Positions 19,418 to 34,341 are shown, numbered from the stretch's first letter. The stretch: DNA of 64,000 nt from Oscarella lobularis (GCF_947507565.1 NC_089179.1:682001-746000); one strand, 5' to 3'. Notes: generated by a model from the sequence alone, not told the origin. Made by a program: numbers and translations.

Positions 19418-22320
19418 ATGACGACAGCTCCGGCAACTCAAGTGGAATTGCGCCTGTCATGCAGGTAGAGACCCATAACAGTCGTCTATCACTTCCTCTC
19501 ATGCCTGTAGGGATTTGTCGAGGACAGTCGACCATCACTTTTCGAAAGCCGACACCAGTAAGTTAGTCGAGCCTTGTTGCGTGTAAGCACCAGCCTTCGT
19601 CGCCTTCGTCTAGTGGTCGTCGTGTATTCTCGAACGGAAGAAACGGCTTCCTATCGCGAGGTAGAAGAAAGCGAAGCCTGGAAAGGGGAGGAAGTCTTTG
19701 CTGTTAGTTTAGTCCTGTCTCCAGGTTTGGCGTACCGAAGTGATGGAGAACACGCGAAATCCGGATTTCGTGACGACGTTCGTCATGGATTATATTTTCG
19801 AAGAACGTCAGCACCTGAAGTTCACCGCCTGGTGAGAAAAACTCGATTTTTTTCTGCCAATTTCACCTTTGATTTACTTCAGTTACGTCGATTCAACTTC
19901 TTCGCCGTCTGCGACTGATAAGCAGGTAGAAAGATAGAAAGACGTAAGGGTTTCGGTGCTATAGACGTCTCTTACGTGGAAAGGATTATTTGGGAAGTGT
20001 TGAATGTTCTCTTGGGGAGATTGTTGGAGCGCCTTCGTGCACGCTCATTCGACCTCTGACACAGTAATTCAGGGACCCTCTTGTATATGTATGTACCAAA
20101 GATTAAGATTCTGTGTTCAGCAAGGGAAGAAAAGAAGTTGGAAAATTGATTGGTATGTAAAGAGAAGGTGAAAAGGACCTTTGTCTGACTCAACGCTCTT
20201 ATAGTGGTAGCAGAGGAAACTTCTGGAAGCAAGGTGGAACAAGAATAAATGAATAATTATGCAATGCAGATTTCTTTTGTCTCTTCTTCTCGCCAGGATC
20301 TAGTCCTGTTGCACTTCAGTGCAACGAAGCTGGACAAGAAAGATCTTTTCGGAAAATCGGATCCGTTTCTTGTGCTGACAAGAAAATTTGACGGGGGAAA
20401 GTGAGGCGACGAGAGCCAATGCAAGAAAATGTCACGTGTGAACGTCTATGCTTAGCTTTGTGCCAGTGCATAGAACAGAGGTGATAAAGAATACATTGAA
20501 TCCATTCTGGCAGCCGTTCAGCATTCCTGTCACAGCATTGTGCAATGGAGACTATCACAGGTATGCTATTTGTATTTCATAAATGCCTTCTAATTACTTC
20601 CTTTATGTGCCAGAACGATTCGAATCGAATGCTATGATTGGGACAGTGATGGAGGGTAAACGTCTCTGTAGACTCTCTGTTTGTTATAATTAAATTTTCT
20701 GCCGGTGTAGTCATGACTACATAGGGTCTTTTATTACTACTCTTGCTGAATTGAAGTCAAAGCAGAGGGATTCATATTCGGTATGACTTCTACTGGGGAG
20801 TGGCTTTTTTGTTCATAGTAAAGGCTCTTACAGTGCGTGAACGAGCATAAGAGACGTAAGAAGAAAAACTACGTCAACTCTGGAACAGTGAGACCGACTA
20901 CTCGAGACGTAAATCTGCTATCTGTTCTTGAAAGGTTAACGTGTTGAAGTGCGTGATACGTGAGAGATACACATTCTTGGATTTTATCAAGGGCGGGTAA
21001 ATAAACAAGTTGGTCCCTTGTGGACAGCTATTATTTTCTTCCACAGATGCCAAATTCATTTCACTGTGGCCATAGACTTCACTGCTTCAAATGGTAGGCT
21101 ACGCAATGCAGTCTTTATCTTCCCTGTTATTGGCATTGTTAGGACGACCCTGTCAGCCCACTTCGCTGCACTACGTCAATCCCTATCATTCCAATGATTA
21201 TATCCTTGCGTTGACCGCCGTGGGAGAAGTCATTCAAGACTATGACACGTGAGCGTGGGCAGAATTCAACTGCTTGCAGTCAGTCGTTTTGTGTTAGTGA
21301 CAAACTCTTTCCCGCCTTTGGATTCGGAGCCAAAGTGCCTCCTAGTACAGAAGTGTCTGACGAGTTTTTCTTAGTATGAATTCTTAGTATGTCGATAGTA
21401 CAGAGATCGAGCTTATGACGTCTAGAATGGACATGCAACAAATCCCTACTGTACGGGAATTGAAGGGGTACTCGATGCCTATCATCAGTGCGTAAATGCA
21501 GTGCAGTTCTTTGGTAAGTACGTATGCCGCTACAGAACTGAAATGGCATCTAATAAAAAACCCTCAAGGTCCTACCAATTTTGCTCCGATAATCAATCAC
21601 GTAGCAAGGTTTGTAGTTGCTGTGTCCTCGATTATAGTTAGTGACCGCCCTCTTTACAGGTTTGCTGAAAAGCAAAAGGATGTAAATCAAGGGTAAGTAG
21701 GTCGCATTCGCAGGTGCGCAAATATTTCAGCTGACTTTAGCTATTTTGTGTTGCTAATTTTAACCGACGGCGTAATTTCAGACATGGATGCAACAAAAGA
21801 AGCAATAGTTCAGGTAAGTACAACTGCATATAACGCGTCAATGATGACGGAGACTGACTCTGTCTATACTAAACTAAAAGGCATCTTATTTACCCATGTC
21901 TATCGTCATTATTGGAGTCGGTCAAGCAGATTTTACAGGTACTGTAGGAATCAAATTGAGTGTGTGACTGACGCCAAAGGAGCGGTTATTGTAGAAATGA
22001 CAATTCTGGATGGTGATTTTGCTCGCGTAGAATCGCGCGGCAGAAAAGCCGACCGAGACATTGTTCAGGTAATTAATTAATTAATTAATTGATAGAAGAG
22101 AGCTAATCACAACCGGCTTCAGTTTGTTCCTTTTCGCGATTACGTATCAAGCAAGTCGGGTCGCGCTGGTAGAACTATTAAATCGTGGCAACTTTCCAGA
22201 GCTGTTCTGGCTGAGATACCTGATCAATTCTTGAATTATATGGACAAAAGAGGCGTCGCACCCCAAGCGCCGGTTGACTCCAAATTTCAAATACCAAAAC
22301 CAGAAAGTTCTTGTTGTTAA
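19418..22320 (+). CDS. CPNE: Copine
   Basis: About 15 small exons. The start at 19418 ([16 protein letters not shown]) matches copine N-termini. C2A follows ([33 protein letters not shown]), then C2B ([46 protein letters not shown]) with the calcium-binding aspartates. The C-terminal copine/vWA domain begins near 21000 ([22 protein letters not shown]-type DxTxS), continues with [12 protein letters not shown] and [16 protein letters not shown], and [20 protein letters not shown]. The end reads [21 protein letters not shown]. Copines are calcium-dependent phospholipid-binding proteins that recruit partners to membranes. Length (about 550 residues) is normal. It is divergently paired with the FLASH-like gene. 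Confidence 0.92.
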
Positions 22321-22484
22321 AAAAATTGCATTTTTGACACTTTTATTAGAGATTAGCAGATTGGTAGAGCTGATTAGTACTGCTGTAGTGCATAATTGCC
22401 CAGTGTGCGTTAGACACGCACCCCGTATAACGAAATGTCTGCAAGCAACAAGAGAGCGTTTTGAGCCTGTTGAAGCGTTCCACG

Positions 22485-25400
22485 ATGGCTGACGACTCCG
22501 TCAAAAGCTTTCAAGGAGTTAAATCCACTTGCTCTCGACCTCACGGTCGGCAAACTTCCCCTCTATTGACGCATTTTTCGATTTTCTGTCTCGTGCAGTT
22601 CCCGGACCTCCGCCGCCGGGAGTCAAACGACGCGATTACAAGCTTCTCATCGATCCCGAAATACGCGGCAAGAAACATCAGAAGCTCTATCGCTTCGAGG
22701 GCCAAGTAAAAGGGGTAAGAAGAAGGGAAAAACACGATCGCGAGAACGCACGCCTCTCTTCCATCCTGTACAGGAGCCGCCAATCGTCCCGACCGACCCG
22801 CGAAAAAACTCGCTCTACGTCATACCGCTCGCCGCGACCAACGAACCGATCGATTTACCCGTCCCCGAATTCAAGGTAGAGATCCTTTCGCATTTTTTTT
22901 ATTCGCCTAACGCGTTCGCATCGCGCGCGCGCCTTCCACCAGATCGATGAACACTACGTCGGAACGCCACCCCTGCGAACGATTCTCTTCGCGAATTTGA
23001 ACGATAACGCGAACGAGGACTTTTTACGCGATTTCTGCGCGAAACATCGCGGCGGCGGCGGCGGCGGCGGCGGCGATGGGGACGGCGACGATGTCGTCGA
23101 ACTCGTCACCGTTCATCGACATCCCGAAACGGGACGTCATCTCGGTCTCGCGTCGGTTCGATACAGAACGGCGTCGATGGCGTCGGAGGCGATCGATTCG
23201 TTCGACGGTCGATCGATCATGGGACGCGCCGTCTCCGTACAAGCCGATCCGACTGGTAAGAGAAGAAGCGGGAGGGAAAGCCCCCCCGACTTTTGCTTTT
23301 TAATTTTACCGCCTTCGCGGTGGTCGGTGGGGGCGGGGTCTTAATACTCCTCCCTTGTGTGTAGGTGATCTTGCCTCTCGACATATTCAATATGCGATTG
23401 ATCCCGCGCGCGCTCCCAAACCGCCGAGTCCAGTGCAAAAGGTGCGTCGAAGTTCGTCCGTTGACGACACGGCTCCCGATTTGTCTTCGATTGCTCAACT
23501 GCCGAGTCAAACGAGCAGTCTATCCTATCGTCAAAAACTGTCGAAAATGCTCGCTGGTAATCCGGAAATTGAAGCGGTATCTCCGTCCTTACCTAGTCCA
23601 GAAGATGAGATTAAAACGACGCTGCCGCCGCCGCCCACACCACCACCCCCTCCTCTTCCTCCACCTCCACCTCTACCTCCATCTTCTCCGCCTATGCCTG
23701 AAAAATCAGCTTCCAGACCACCGTCTCCCAAATGTCTGTCTTCTTCCGGTTTGGCTGTCACAAGCATATCGACATCTCCTCGGCAACCGGTTGCTAGCGG
23801 CGCATTATCTCCGCCGCCGCTACCGCCGCCGCTTCCATTCAATGAAAAAAAGGCGAAAGTGAGCGGCGGTACGGACGAGGCGGCGGCCGGCATGTCGGCA
23901 AGCAGCGGCTATAGCAGCGCTACAAACGGCGTCTGCACACCCGATGATCAGAAAGCAACGACACCGCCGCCGCCGCCACTTCCGCCGCCGCCACAGCCAC
24001 CTCCCCCGCCGCCGCCGCCGCCACCGCCGCCACCACCACCTCCCTCAAACGAAAACGTTGAAGCCGAAGACATGGATGTGTCGTCGGGATCAGAAGACGG
24101 CAGAATGACGACGGGTCTTCAACCGCCGCCGCCTCCACCACCGCCGCCACCTCCAGTACCATCATCATCATATGACTATCATTGCAATGGGGCAAATCGT
24201 CATGACTATCGCGATCATTATTCTCATCATCGAAGTGACTATGATTATCACCACCACCACCGTCATCGGCATCATTATCATCATTACGACGAACGGCAGC
24301 AGTCTTACTATCACCGTCGAGACCGTCGCGACTATCACTACCATCGCTACAGACGCGACGATGACGACTACGATCGACGTTCCCATGACCATCATCGATC
24401 CTATGACGATAATTGGCCTCGTCACGATCGTCGTCACGATCAACGCGACAGGGAGAACGACGACGACGAGACGAATCGTCGTCGCAATAAAGAATCCTCG
24501 CGGCCAATCAGCGTCGTTGATCGGGTGATGGACAAGACGAAACCCGACGTTCAGGTTGCCGTTCAACGTGATCTTTATCGACGTTTGGATCTTTGCGTGA
24601 TGGAGGTCTTGGACTCGTGGTGGAAAGAGAGAGAAGACGAAGAACGGGTGAAGCGCGAAGTGGCAATTTCGTCCGCCGTTAAGCCGGTTGCCGTCGTCGA
24701 TTCCGGTTCGACGGCGTTGCTCTTGAGCGGATTATCGGTCGACGTGTCGCAACGTCTGAGTCGAATTGGGCCCGTTCCTAAGCTGCCGTCGTCGCGACGA
24801 ACGCAACCGCAGCAGCCGCCTCCGCGGTTTTCCGAATTTCGCATGAATCGGCCGACGATACAGCGGCAGGAGTCGCGAAAGAGATCGAGGTCGTGGTCCG
24901 AGAAAGACGGTACGGATGTAATAGTTAAAAAAACCGTCATATATTTTGAATGTTTCTGTAGAGTCATCAGAGAGTGAGGAGGAAGAGGAGGAGGAGGAGG
25001 AGGAAGGTTCGGACGTCGGCGAAGCGACGGCAAGCGAAAACGACGATAGAAGCATTTGGAGGAGCGACACGAGTGATGACGAAAGCGATGACGACGACGA
25101 CGACGACGACGACGACGAATCTCTGGACGACGAAATTGCGGCGGCAGTCAGAGTTGGTCACGTGAAAAGCGTTCGCATTGATGACGAATATGAAACTACA
25201 AACAACGATTATTTGGATCGAGATGAAAGCGCCTTGCCATCGTCGCCGCCGCCACCGCCGCCGCCGCCACCGCTGCGGATTTCTGTCGTAAAAAGCGAAA
25301 CGTTGAACGAGACAATTGAACAGCAATCGGATGATCATTTCGTTCATGTGACCAACGAGCGGCAACGAGACGAGAGTTTCGTCAATGCGGCGTCGGAACC

Positions 25401-26590
25401 CGAACCTTCGCCGCCGTCGCCAGCAAAACCCAAATTTTCGCCGCGAACCGAGTCAGAAGACGAGGCAATCGTGCGAAAAATGATGGACTCAATCGACGAG
25501 GAAGATCGGCTTATGCTGAAGGCAGCGTTTCAGAAACTGCGCGACGAAGACGATCCATTGGTGGAAAATCTTCACTGGTCATATCATCCAGGTAACCAAG
25601 AAAATACAGTATACCTATATGCTATTATGGGGTTTTTCTATGTTCCAGCGCATCCACCTGAATCGCCTCCGTCCTCGTCGTCACTTTCAGTCAACAATCT
25701 CCACTATCACGGGCGATCTTCTCCCGAAAGGGAACGAGTTCACTCGACCGGCGCTGCTCGTTGTGAAGGCTACTATAAGATTAAAATGCCCGAGAAGGCG
25801 AAGTACGTGAGAGTGGGCCCTTTTGGCAAGGACCCTCTCAAAATATCACATACGCCCGAACAAGTACGTATACATAGAGAGCAAACACAAAGCCCTTCAT
25901 CTTTTTCCTCCCATATAGGATAGTACGGTAGTAGAGAAGCCTAAGCAGCAGAGGGTGAATCGAGTGCTATTTCGGCGTCTTGCAACGGAATATGCGACAG
26001 CCAGCATCTCGTTAGGATCCTTCAATCAGCTAATAGTAAATTCTGTAGCCAATCTGATGATACCACATCTTTTTTCTCTCTCAGATTCGCAAGAAAAAGA
26101 TCAAATTCGCCCGGTCGCGAATTCACGGCTGGGGCCTCTTTGCCATGGAACCGATCACCGCTGACGAGATGGTGATCGAGTACGTGGGCGAAATGGTACG
26201 TGATCTCGTCGCCGATCAACGCGAGGGAGGCTACGAGCGACGGGGCATCGGTAGCAGCTACATGTTTCGAATCGACGCAAGCTACATCATTGACGCGACG
26301 CGACGCGGAAACTTTGCTCGATTCGTAAATCACAGTTGTGAAGTAAGAGAGCAAGAGAAAAAAATACGCAAACGGCAGACTAATTATCTTTTTTTTTCTC
26401 TTATCTTTTTCTCTAGCCCAATTGCTATGCCAAGGTAATAACGGTTGGAAGCGAAAAACGCATTGTTATCTACTCCAAACGAGATATAAAGCTCTACGAA
26501 GAGATCACGTATGATTACAAATTTCCGTTAGAAGAAGAGAAGATTCGTTGTTTGTGCGGAGCTCCGTCGTGCCGAGGAGCGCTGAATTAG
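22485..26590 (+). CDS. SETD1: SETD1 (SET1/COMPASS) histone H3K4 methyltransferase
   Basis: The N-terminal SETD1 block is [22 protein letters not shown], and [18 protein letters not shown]. An RRM at about 22950-23256 follows ([15 protein letters not shown]). A very long exon (about 23365-24910) holds several poly-proline runs and a striking His/Tyr/Asp/Arg-rich stretch (about 24170-24480). Acidic Asp/Glu runs and the N-SET region follow ([14 protein letters not shown]). The catalytic SET domain ends the protein: [48 protein letters not shown] and post-[16 protein letters not shown]. This is the catalytic subunit of COMPASS, which methylates H3K4 at promoters. The first coding exon (ATG at 22485) does not join the next exon in frame with any good donor, so the exact N-terminus is unresolved. 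Confidence 0.93.
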
Positions 26591-26736
26591 AGAAAATTGT
26601 GAGTAAAGAAAGAGGAGGGTCGGTTCCCCCCTCTTTTTGCCTTTCATACAAAATTGTAGTGCAAAAAGATTTTATTTTTGTATAGTTGGTTTTTTTGTAA
26701 ATATACGGCGGTGGCGGCGTTGCAAGTACAGCGGTT

Positions 26737-27976
<1,240 letters not shown>

Positions 27977-28031
27977 CCGGGCGCCCACATCGCAGTGTTT
28001 ACTGCTAGTTTCCGTGGCTATCGCGTTCGAG

Positions 28032-29742
28032 ATGAAATTTTTTGTTGTACACGAAGGAAAAGTATCGACGATCGAGGCGGAAGAAGCGTCGCCGGTGGGC
28101 TGTCTCAAAGCGCTCCTGCGCGACAAATTCGACCTCCGCGACGTCGATCAGGGCAGCGGCAACAGCAAAACGGTCGTCCTCTCCTACAACAGCACTCCGC
28201 TCCAAGACGATTGGATCCTAAGCGACGTCGGCGTTCCATCGGGCTCGACTCTTCATTTTCACGTCGCCGACGAAAAAACGCCGTCGCTGCGTCTATTCTG
28301 CGCATTCTCCAACGAAACGGTCCAACTGTTCGACTCGCTCGACCCGAGCGCGCGCGTCGCCCAGCTCAAGCGCGTCGTCGTGACGCGTACGGGCGTACCG
28401 TGCAGCGTCTTTCGTCTTCTCTTCGACGACGCCCAACTGTTCGATTGCCACGATCTCAGCCATTACGGCATAAGCCGCGGATCGACGATACGCATGGAAA
28501 CGTGGGACGGCTGGAACGCCTTTCTCAACGCGACGCGAAAAGGCCAATCGAAGCAAGTCGTCGAAAACATCGTCGCCGAAAGCCCGGAAACGGCCGAGTA
28601 TCAGCGACGCGTCGCCTTATTCACCGCCGCTCATTTCGGCCACACCGATTTGGCGGCAGCCATGCTGAAAATGGGAGCGCATCCAGATCGACCCGTCGGC
28701 GAGCATCCCGCTCGACGTTGGTGCGCCGATCGCGCCAATCGGCTTTTCTACGCAGCGCCCGTTCACCAAGCGGCCGCCAACGGGCACTTACCCGTATTGC
28801 GATTGTTTGTTCGTCATAGTGACGCGTGCGTCGCGGCACGCGACGGAAATGGGATGACTCCGTTGCGATTGGCCGCCCTGCGCGGGCACTTGGATTGCGT
28901 TGCTTATTTGAAGCAGCAACGATGGCGAAAGGGAAACGAAAATGATAGTAAGAGTCTCGTCAAGTGAACGAATTTTTTATAATTGTTTCTCTTCTCTCGG
29001 CAGTCAGTCACTCTGTTTTTTCAAAAATTAGAGACTGGAAGGAGTCGATTAAGATGAAAATGGCTTATGAGGCTGACGTCGGAGGGAGCTGTGGCGATGG
29101 TACTGTCGGAATAAAAACTGGACGGTTTAAGCATCGCATACGTCCGCCCTTGGTTGGATCGGCAATTTTTATCGATGGGCTTCACAAGGGCATGCAGAAG
29201 TCCGACAATTACGTGACGCGATTGGACTATCGAGACTTTTCTGATTCCGATAATGAGCAGTCCGGAATTTCTATGTTTAACGCGCCCACTCAGCTTCATC
29301 ACAGTTGGCCATCTGTCAGGGAACGGGGTATTTCTGACAGGGAAACCGCAGTCTCAACTCGAGAACCTCTGCTTCCTCCGCTAAATGTAACTGCAGCTGC
29401 TTCTGCTCCAGCTGTGCCTAATGAAGTTTCTATTCAAAGTCGAGGTTGGGGGAAGATAAATTTGGGTCCGTTAGTTGGTGACTTTTTTGCTGTTTAGGGA
29501 AGTCAACGTCAATGCATCGGCTGCCTCAGATACGTATGGTGGAGAAGACAAAGGCTGCTTATGAGAATTATAGAGGAAAAACGTGTCGCGAAAACGTGCT
29601 GTTTTGTCTCGACATTGGCAGTGCATTTTCATCGAAACCGTGGCTCTCGCAACTTCGAGTTGCAATGAAGGTCAACAGTAATGCTATTCGACGTCCAGCA
29701 GCTGCAGTAAAGTTGGACTCCAAAAAAATGGCACACAAATAG
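28032..29742 (+). CDS. ANKUB1: Ankyrin repeat and ubiquitin domain protein (ANKUB1)
   Basis: Three exons: 28032 to about 28945, about 29002-29441, and about 29497-29742. The N-terminus holds two ubiquitin-like folds in tandem (residues about 1-82, MKFFVVHEGKVSTIEAEE; and about 85-155, LRLFCAFSNETVQLFDS and HYGISRGSTIRMETWDGW). Ankyrin repeats follow at about 175-305 (LFTAAHFGHTDLAAAMLKMG, PVHQAAANGHLPVLRLF, TPLRLAALRGHLDCVAYL). The C-terminal 180 residues are disordered. The order matches vertebrate ANKUB1, a protein of unknown function with a probable ubiquitin-pathway or scaffold role. The ATG at 28032 starts exactly at the first beta strand. Confidence 0.88.
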
Positions 29743-29935
29743 TAGATTTAGTTTTATATTTAGGTGATTATTTGCTTTTAGTGTCCGTATATTGAATAGT
29801 GCCCGGATTTTTACACGACGTTGCATCTAAATTTAGGGTTTTCAAAAAGCCAATCATTTATCTGAAGTACTTCATATCAACGCTCAAAGCCGTGACGTCA
29901 CTTGTATCTCCATAGCCAACAGTGAATAACTCTAT

Positions 29936-32900
29936 ATGGCCCACACCGAGTGCATTGGGGACTTTCAATACGAAGTCAAGGATCTTCTTGGCCACGGAGC
30001 TTTCGCGCTTGTCTACAAGGGTCGAAAGCGAGACGTAAGCGCGCGAGAACGAAGGGAGGATCCCCGTGACGCATTTTTTCTAAGGATCCGTCCTTCTTGG
30101 TCGCCGTAAAGAAGATCACAATTAAACATCCGAGCGTAAGTAGAACGAGCATTGCTCTTCAGAAGGAGATGGACATACTGAAGGTGAGAGTCAGGTCACA
30201 GCGTGAAAAATGATGACGTCATAGACTGGTTATTCGCACAGCGAGTCAACCATAGTAACGTCGTCAGGCTCTATGATCACAAGGTACACCATCTAGCATG
30301 CAAAGACCTTTTTCACTCGATCTTTGTACATCAGAAAACGGAAAACATTCTTTTTCTTGTACTTGAAGTACGTCATCTGTAAACATGCACACTTATATAT
30401 AAATTTAATCATTTATCTAGTATTGCAATGGTGGCGACTTGGCCGAATATTTACATGGTATTCACCTCTTGTTCTTTTTTGCGCACTGCTCGCATTCCTT
30501 TTTTTAGTCAAGAAAACGCTGAGCGAGGAAACGATTCGTCTGTTCCTACGTCAGATAGGTTCGTTTCGACTGAACCTTCGTTTGCTCTACGAATCCGGGT
30601 GTCGATAGCTCGAGCGATGAAAGCGATTCACGAATTAGGAGTCATTCATCGCGACTTGAAACCGCAGAATATTCTCTTGTCGCATCCACCGGAGATGAAG
30701 AATCCGGATCCCCAACACATAACGTTGAAACTGGGTATGATGTGCAGATCTACGAGAGCGTGTTTTTCAAAATTATTTGCTCGCAGCTGATTTTGGATTT
30801 GCGCGATTTTTGGCTGAAGAAAGCATGGCCGCAACGATGTGCGGATCTCCCCTTTATATGGCAAGTAATTAAAGCGTTTGTTAATTATTTGCTATTCAGT
30901 GTCCCTAAAGGCACCTGAAGTACTGATGTCTAAGCAATACGACGCCAAGTGTGACCTTTGGAGTATTGGAACGATTGTGTATCAATGTCTTTTCGGCAGG
31001 GCACCATTTTCCGTCAGTATTGTTCTATTTAGAATTTTTTTTTCTTATGGGGAGTTTATTATAGGCACCCTCACCGCAGGCTTTGAAGATGTTTTACGAG
31101 TCAGAAAGGCATCTGGAACCTCGGTGAATAACTAACATCATTCACTCTGCGATTTTTCTTCTATGTTTTTTAAATAGGATGGATAAAACGGTGTCTGACA
31201 GTCTAAAAGACCTCCTCACGCATCTCCTCCGAAGAGATCCTAAGACTCGAATGCCCTTGGGTGAGTTATTCACAGTCTCTCGAGTGCGTGTTTTCTAATC
31301 GAATTTTCAGACGAATTCTTCACCCATTCGTTTATATTTGATCGGAAGACAGCGGGTAAGTAGCCACAAGAGTTGCAAAAACTCCGGCATCACACACGTC
31401 ATTTAGTCTCTGAACCCGTTCTCATTCAACGTCGAGTGACGAGCTACGTCAAGGGCCTTCGTTCACCAAGCTGCGTTAGTATCGATTTTTCCTCAACAAT
31501 ATCCCACAAGACAAAAAGACGAATCTTATTTTTTTCTTTTAGTCTCCGTTGGACGACGACTATGCCAACGTGTCGGCTCCGCACGCCGAATCCTCGTCGT
31601 CATCGTCGGAAAAGCTCTCCGAAGAATTGTTTCACCCGTCGTCATACCAACCGCCGTCTCTGTGCCGAGCGTTGAGCACCGACGATCTCGTCGAAGGAGA
31701 CGATACGGAAGACGAAGAAGACGAAGAAGACGATGGATTTCTCATGGTCTATTCGGGTTCGCGACGCTCTCGGAGTCGAACGGCGGACGGCGATGAAGAC
31801 GCTCTCGTTCTCGGCGGACCGACGTCTTTGCCTGTTGCCATCGGGTCGCCGTCGTCGCGCCAACACTCGTCCTCGTCGCCGTTCCGATCCAGACGCCGAT
31901 TTTCGGGCTCTCGTCGATCGTCGTCGCAACAAAGTTCGCCCAAGTCTGATCCCAGTTCTCTGCCGTCGCCGTCGTCGACCGCTCTGACGCGACTCTTGTC
32001 TTTTGCTCGTTCTTCGTCGCCGACTTTGCAGGTGTCTCCGTCTTCTCGAGCTCTTCCGGCGGCGTTCGCTTCGTCGCCTTCGCTGCCAAAGTACGTTCGT
32101 CGTTCTTCTGATCACGATGGGACGCTAGTACGACGATGTCACACTGACGCGACACTCGACGGAGGCTTCCAGCACCGTCCCTTTGGACTTTATTGTTCGC
32201 CGCCTAGTAGCCGTCCCTTGAAATCTGGCTTTGCCTTATTTTCCTCGCCTCCGTTTATCAAACGACAGCAGTCGACGTCGCCGTCGACGGTGTTATCGCC
32301 GGAAAACGACACGCTCGGCTTTGCGCCTCCTACACTGGCGAACGAAACGATTATGGATGTACTACGCCTTTCCCATAATATTCATAGCCTGTTGAGTTTT
32401 TGCTTTGTTTTCACAGGAGTCCCATACAAAGGCTTTGAATCAGCTTCGTCGCGTCTCTGATTATTGCAAAGAAATCTTGAAAGTTGCAGACAGGCTGAGC
32501 GTAGAGAGTTTTTCATCGTCGTGCTTAAAGTGGGCCTGCAGCAATAGTCTCGTACGTTCTATTGATTGGGGGAGGGGTTTTTAGGAACAGCGAAAAATTG
32601 TCTTTGTATTTATTGTGCGGACGGCTGCTCTCAGAGTCGCTGCGAATGGTCCTGCGCGAGTTTGGAGGGGAGCAGATGGGGGCATTGAGAGTAGCGAAGA
32701 CGAGTGAGACATAAGGTCGTGTTGATTTATTGTAGCACTGTTTTGTTTTTGTCAGCTGTGAAGGACGTTTACGATTTGCAGCAGCTCTGTTTTCAGCAGT
32801 GTGAGAAAATGACTGTAACAAGCCAGAGAAGCCGCGTGACACTCGTAAGATTGCCCAGTTTATATGTCATCTGTCTGATTTGTTGTTGATGTTAGGCGGT

Positions 32901-33291
32901 GCCAGAGAGACTGATTTTTTCTCACGCAATGGAAATGGTAATTATTTAGAAAATCTAATATATGATTTACTAAATTGTTTGGGAAGTGTCAAGTGGCTGT
33001 TTTGAAAGTTGCTGCTGGAACGGTTTCTGATCAGGTAGATGCATACACGGCGGTCGTTTTGTCAACCATCTCTTGATTTTTAGGGCCTGTTGGAATACAA
33101 GTGCGTGCTGCGACTGTTTTCATGTCTGTTGGAAAACGTTCGTCGGACTGAAGACAAGAGAATTATTCAAGAAGGTGCGTGAGTTTGTACAATTTGCACG
33201 TAATTTATTTCTCGAACTAACGATAGGCAAAGACACTTTGGAAACCTTTCTGCGGACTAGAGAGCCTGCGTTGCATCTTGACTGTGACTAA
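29936..33291 (+). CDS. ULK1/2: ULK1/2 (ATG1) autophagy-initiating kinase
   Basis: About 20 exons. Kinase domain at the N-terminus: glycine loop [11 protein letters not shown], Lys in LVAVKKI, then [26 protein letters not shown] (catalytic loop), [35 protein letters not shown], matching ULK1/2 rather than ULK3. The intron 30861-30910 is GC-AG, required by the conserved LYM-APEV junction. A large exon from about 31543 encodes a serine-rich disordered region with many basic/SP sites, as in ULK1/2. A C-terminal helical region (about 32418-33291; [38 protein letters not shown]) corresponds to the EAT/MIT domain that binds ATG13 and membranes. The kinase starts autophagosome formation in the ULK-ATG13-FIP200 complex. 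Confidence 0.92.
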
Positions 33292-33688
33292 TTGCCAGTT
33301 GGCGCGTTATATTTTAATTAAATGCATTTTTCATTTTATTTGACATTGCTCAAGTAATGTAATTTTGTTTTTTATTTACACACTGCATGTTAGTCTGGAT
33401 CTCAGGCCACACCGTTGTGATTGGTCGACGATGAGACTGTGCTGTGTCAACGTTTTTTAGCTATAAACTCATGAATTTGCGCAACAAGGTATGTAAATGG
33501 CAGATGGACACTACCTACTGTGCCCCACCTACTGTACATATATGTATTTACCCGAACAGAGCACATTCCCGGATAAAAAATGGCTCACGCGCGCAATTGT
33601 CAAAAATAGTCGTTTCCGACTCGGTAAGGCCGTCGTTTGCCTTTCCAAAGGTACACCTTGACTCCCGAAAACGTTCTCAGCTGAAAGC
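33292..33688. other. Intergenic, ULK to CPAP
   Basis: 397 bp without a recognised exon. It should contain the ULK 3' UTR and the CPAP promoter. AT-rich on the left, ordinary on the right; no RNA gene seen. Confidence 0.5.
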
Positions 33689-34305
33689 ATGGCCTCGGTG
33701 GGATCTTTTCCCGAGAATAGAAGGCGCAGTCCTTTCGGGTCGCCCGCACTGATTGCGGCCGCCGCCGGCGCGCAATTTCAACTGACGAACACTCTCGCTG
33801 ACGGCCCTCCTCGTCCGTCGAAGTCGATCGCGTCGAGCGAGTGGCTGAAGAAGTTCCAAGAAGCCGTCGAAATCCAGAAGCGTCAACAGCAATCGCTTCT
33901 CCTTCAGCAACAGCGTCAAATAGAGGAACTAAAAAAGGAGCAGGATCGCGTTCAGGCGGAGCTCGAACGACAGAAACGATCGAGAAATCGAAGCGAACCG
34001 ACGAACGACGACGGCGATCACGAGAAAGAAACGATAGCATCAGTCGAATCTTCGCCGCCACCATCGGAAAATTTTTCTGACAAAGAAAACGCCGCCGACG
34101 ACGAAAGCGTCAGTGAAGATGAGAATATTGAAGAATCTTTGGTAGGGAAAATGTCTAAGAGCACTCAAGGTCATCGTGGTGGTGGTGGTGGTGATGATGA
34201 TGATGATGAACGGCCTATTAGGCCCGCTTTGCGTAACGACGAAGAGTCGTTTGACCAGTTTGTCGTTGCTCAGATGCAGTTGGAACGACAGGTCATTTGA
34301 ATATT

Positions 34306-34341
<36 letters not shown>

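Noticed and set aside
23920-24566. Long overlapping ORFs on both strands across SETD1
   Set aside because: Their low-complexity Ile/Met/Thr or Val/Ile composition mirrors the GAC/CCG/CAT repeats of the SETD1 frame; they are shadow frames.
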